The position numbers and the translations under genes were made by a program. Below are positions 5,762 through 7,827 of a DNA stretch of 7,827 nt, in pieces (within the stretch, counting starts at the first letter, position 1; every line of letters starts with the position of its first letter). The stretch comes from DASQUK01 sp046726215 (GTDB lineage Bacteria > Actinomycetota > Acidimicrobiia > Acidimicrobiales > VFJN01). The stretch spans positions 1 to 7,827 of the forward strand of contig JBKPAA010000005.1 in assembly GCA_046726215.1 (NCBI GenBank), written 5' to 3'. The notes below the pieces were generated by a model. That model was not told the origin of the DNA. It made no database searches and worked only from the letters and a program-made list of their open reading frames with translations.

Positions 5762-5791
5762 GTATGACAAACAACATCGATGTAATTTCAA
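5762..5791 (-). promoter_or_regulatory. Candidate promoter of the sigma-like gene with an embedded 10-base palindrome
   Basis: On the minus strand TTGAAA (5791-5786) is a good -35 match. About 17-19 bases on lies a weak -10 region, GTCATACC. Between them ACATCGATGT (5774-5783) is a perfect palindrome. The stretch 5764-5791 is clearly richer in A and T than the rest of the window. A regulator bound to the palindrome would block RNA polymerase. The -10 match is poor, so the promoter call is modest. Confidence 0.35.
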
Positions 5792-5855
5792 GGTCCGGCG
5801 TCGAGGCAGGGAACGAAGCGCAGCCCGCGCCGGGCGACCGAGGATCAGGACGAGG

Positions 5856-6656
5856 TCAGGCGGGCGATGCCGCCAGGAACGCCAACAGCGCATCGTTGAA
5901 CGTCAGCGGGTCCTCGATGTTGGGCAGGTGGCCGACGTTGGGGACCACCACCAGTTCCCCCTTGAGCAGCGCCCGCAGGCTCATCGCCTCGGCGATCGGC
6001 GCCATGCGGTCGAGCTCGCCCACCACGACCAACGCTCGCACTTCGGCCTGTCGCAGCAGGAGCATCGAGTCGGGGCGGCCCTTCATCGCCTCGAGCGCGG
6101 CGATCCACCCCTCGGGCGTCGCACCTTCGGCGAGGGCATGCACGTAGTCGACCAGCTCGGGCCGGCTCATGGAGTCGCGCGACAGCAGTCCCTCGACCGT
6201 GCCCTTCGAGAGCGAGCCGACCTCCGCCCCGGACCTGAGCTCGTTCTGCTGGGCAGTGCGCCGCTGGGCCGTCGCCGGGTCATCGGCGCGGGCCCTGGTG
6301 TCGGCGAGAACCAGCTGGTCCACGCGCGAGCCGTGGTGGCGGAGCAGCGCCATGGCCAGGTAGCCGCCCATCGAGGAGCCGACGATCGTCGCGCTCGAGA
6401 CCTCCAGTTGGTCGAGCACGCCGTCCACCAGTCCCGCCCAGCCCTGCATCGTGGTGGCGCCCGGGTCGGCGGCAGCTGGCGATTGGCCGAACCCGGGCAG
6501 GTCGATGGCCAGGCAGCGGTAGGCGCCCTCGAGCGCGTCGACCTGGTAGTCCCACATCGCCGCCTGCAACGGAAAAGCGTGAAGGAAGACGACGGCGTCG
6601 CCGGAGCCGCGATCGGCCACGTGGACCGGCTGACGTGACACCTCGAGCAACGGCAA
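5856..6656 (-). CDS. Alpha/beta-fold hydrolase (alpha/beta hydrolase fold-1 type)
   Basis: The 266-residue protein is a cytoplasmic serine hydrolase of the size of enol-lactonases, esterases and C-C hydrolases. Visible motifs: VVFLHAFP at 22-29 (HAFP is the oxyanion-hole 'HGFP' turn with G replaced by A27), LAIDLPGFGQS at 49-59, and the nucleophile elbow VGSSMGGY at 92-99 with S95 as nucleophile. D216 in VVVGELDRMAP and H243 in VPNVGHLPNIEDP complete the triad. Residues about 120-200 form the variable helical cap that sets substrate choice. The closest familiar pattern is 3-oxoadipate enol-lactonase (PcaD)-like, but no aromatic-degradation gene is nearby, so I do not assign that function. The start is a TTG at 6654-6656, supported by AAGGAG seven bases upstream. 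It begins 43 bases after the antiporter stop, so the two probably share a transcript. Fold and active site are secure; substrate unknown. Confidence 0.9.
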   Translation of the reverse strand: MPLLEVSRQPVHVADRGSGDAVVFLHAFPLQAAMWDYQVDALEGAYRCLAIDLPGFGQSPAAADPGATTMQGWAGLVDGVLDQLEVSSATIVGSSMGGYLAMALLRHHGSRVDQLVLADTRARADDPATAQRRTAQQNELRSGAEVGSLSKGTVEGLLSRDSMSRPELVDYVHALAEGATPEGWIAALEAMKGRPDSMLLLRQAEVRALVVVGELDRMAPIAEAMSLRALLKGELVVVPNVGHLPNIEDPLTFNDALLAFLAASPA

Positions 6657-6663
6657 TGAATGG

Positions 6664-6669
6664 CTCCTT
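6664..6669 (-). promoter_or_regulatory. Shine-Dalgarno sequence supporting a TTG start for the hydrolase
   Basis: Minus-strand AAGGAG lies seven bases before the TTG at 6656. No ATG or GTG in frame is as well placed: the first in-frame GTG is five codons downstream, inside the first strand. This decides the rare TTG start. Confidence 0.7.
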
Positions 6670-6699
6670 CGGGCGACGCGACGCGATTACGCCACAGCC

Positions 6700-7827
6700 C
6701 TACCCCATGGAGTGGGGGTCGAGCGAACCCGACCCGGTGGGCAGCCTCTCTCCCACCAACCGTGGCGGAATGCAGCGGGCGATCACCGCCGACTGCGACG
6801 CTAGCAGCGGTCCGGCCAGGGCGAGGACGAGCACGTAGCCAGCCACGAACGGACCGATGCGGTCGTCGAGCCCGGCGGCGGCCGCCAGCGTGGCGAGGAT
6901 CAGCGAGAACTCACCCCGGCCGAGCATGGTGAGCCTGATGTTCGCCGCCGGTCCCCGGGAGTAGCCATGCATCCGGGCGGCGATGATGCCGGCGGCCACG
7001 TTGAGGACCAGCGACACGACCACAGCGACCGCCACCGGCAGCACCACCGAGCCGACATCACCCGGGTCGACGGTGAGGCCGAAGGCGAAGAAGAACAACG
7101 CCGCGAACGCATCCCGCAGAGGCAGCACCAAGCGCTCGATCCGCTCCTGAGCGGCGGTCTCGGCGAGGATCAGGCCGGCCATGAATGCGCCGATGGCGGC
7201 CGACACGCCAATCTCCTCTGCCACGCCGGCGGCCAGCAGCGCCACGCCCACGAAGCAGACGGTGAGGAGCTCGTCGTCGGAGGCGTCGACGATCATGCCG
7301 ACCGCTCTGGCCCCCCAGCGGGCCAGGGCGGCGAGCAGCAACAGGAAGGCAAGCGCCCGGCCGAACTCGAGGGCCGCGTCGCCGAGTCCCTGGCTCTCCC
7401 CGAGAACGGGCTGGAGGATGGCCAGGTACAGCGCCAGGAAGGTGTCCTCCACCACGATGATCCCCAGCATCAGGCGACTCTCGGGGTTGACCAGCCGCCG
7501 CAGCTCCACCAGCAGCTTGGTGACGATCGCCGACGACGAGATGCCGACGGCGCCGGCAATGACGAACGCCTCGCGGGTGCCCCACCCCAGCGTCAGGCCC
7601 AGGACCAGCCCACCCCCGAGGTTGAGCAACAGGTAGACGGCCCCGGCGGTGAGCAGCCTGCGCCCGCCCCCGACGAGGTCGTCGAGCGAGAACTCCAGGC
7701 CGAGGTGGAACAGCAGGAGGACCAGCCCCAGCGCCGCCAGCAGCTCGAGGTCCTCGGGATGCTCGACCAGCACGAGTCCCGGGGTGCCGGGGCCGAACAG
7801 GACGCCCGCCACCATGAAAAACGGGAT
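6700..7827 (-). CDS. CPA2-family cation:proton (K+ or Na+/H+) antiporter, N-terminus beyond right edge
   Basis: The frame is open to the last base and its first visible codons read IPFFMVAGVLFGP, the 'IPxxxxGxLLGP' segment normally about 35-45 residues into this family, so the true start lies outside the window; the ATG at 7815 is internal. The 375 visible residues hold about ten to eleven membrane helices. Family motifs: LLLFHLGLEFS (37-47), GAVGISSSAIVTKLL (92-106), IIVVEDTF (123-130) with E127-D128 at the ion-binding helix, IGAFMAGLILAET (212-224), FFFAFGLTVDP (245-255) and RGEFSLIL (304-311). There is no C-terminal TrkA-N/RCK domain; the protein stops soon after the last helix with a short polar tail. 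This fits short CPA2 proteins such as KhtU- or NapA-type exchangers rather than KefB/KefC. In KhtTU systems a small TrkA-C regulatory gene sits directly upstream; that position is outside the window. The hydrolase follows after 43 bases. Confidence 0.9.
   Translation of the reverse strand: MPFFMVAGVLFGPGTPGLVLVEHPEDLELLAALGLVLLLFHLGLEFSLDDLVGGGRRLLTAGAVYLLLNLGGGLVLGLTLGWGTREAFVIAGAVGISSSAIVTKLLVELRRLVNPESRLMLGIIVVEDTFLALYLAILQPVLGESQGLGDAALEFGRALAFLLLLAALARWGARAVGMIVDASDDELLTVCFVGVALLAAGVAEEIGVSAAIGAFMAGLILAETAAQERIERLVLPLRDAFAALFFFAFGLTVDPGDVGSVVLPVAVAVVVSLVLNVAAGIIAARMHGYSRGPAANIRLTMLGRGEFSLILATLAAAAGLDDRIGPFVAGYVLVLALAGPLLASQSAVIARCIPPRLVGERLPTGSGSLDPHSMG

Noticed and set aside
5269..6638. 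Plus-strand frames opposite the sigma-like and hydrolase genes (5269-6147, 5748-6638)
   Set aside because: No domains, biased composition and no start signals; the minus strand has genes with good ribosome binding sites.
5856..6656. Naming the hydrolase as 3-oxoadipate enol-lactonase
   Set aside because: The general motif pattern is shared by many fold-1 hydrolases, and no protocatechuate or catechol pathway genes are in the window.
1..7827. A defence, toxin-antitoxin, CRISPR or mobile system
   Set aside because: No repeat array, nuclease, transposase, integrase or toxin motif is seen on either strand; all sizeable genes are accounted for by metabolic, envelope, transport or regulatory families.

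Overview
The window is very GC-rich DNA with dense genes, many GTG/TTG starts, and two enzyme classes that commonly use cofactor F420. It also has at least two genes whose start codon sits exactly seven bases after a TANNNT -10 box, as in leaderless transcripts. Together these suggest a high-GC actinobacterium, possibly of the Acidimicrobiia; the lineage is an inference. I see no rRNA, tRNA, CRISPR array, insertion sequence or phage gene, and no gene-free gap reaches 300 bases.

Layout. (1) Positions 1-2195, minus strand: a complete bifunctional class A penicillin-binding protein, followed by the first 25 codons of what looks like a coiled-coil/zinc-ribbon protein that leaves the left edge. 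(2) Positions 2196-2362: a divergent promoter region. (3) Positions 2363-4959, plus strand: an F420-type LLM-class oxidoreductase, a Gfo/Idh/MocA-type oxidoreductase 34 bases after it, and, from its own leaderless promoter, a small PPOX-class (flavin/F420) oxidoreductase. (4) Positions 4960-5019: a convergent gap with two hairpins that could act as a two-way terminator. (5) Positions 5020-7827, minus strand: a CPA2-type cation:proton antiporter (N-terminus beyond the right edge), an alpha/beta hydrolase 43 bases downstream of it, and an atypical ECF-like sigma factor with its own palindrome-containing upstream region.

How the genes work together. The penicillin-binding protein builds peptidoglycan outside the membrane and has no evident link to the redox genes. 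The three plus-strand oxidoreductases could form a loose redox neighbourhood, but no substrate can be read from sequence. The antiporter and hydrolase are probably co-transcribed. The most informative non-coding signal is the split between leaderless starts (LLM, PPOX and probably the zinc-ribbon gene) and starts with strong Shine-Dalgarno sequences (sigma factor, hydrolase). I do not see convincing evidence of a new multi-gene system. The most unusual protein-level features are the missing EKP lysine in the Gfo/Idh/MocA protein and the divergent sigma factor.
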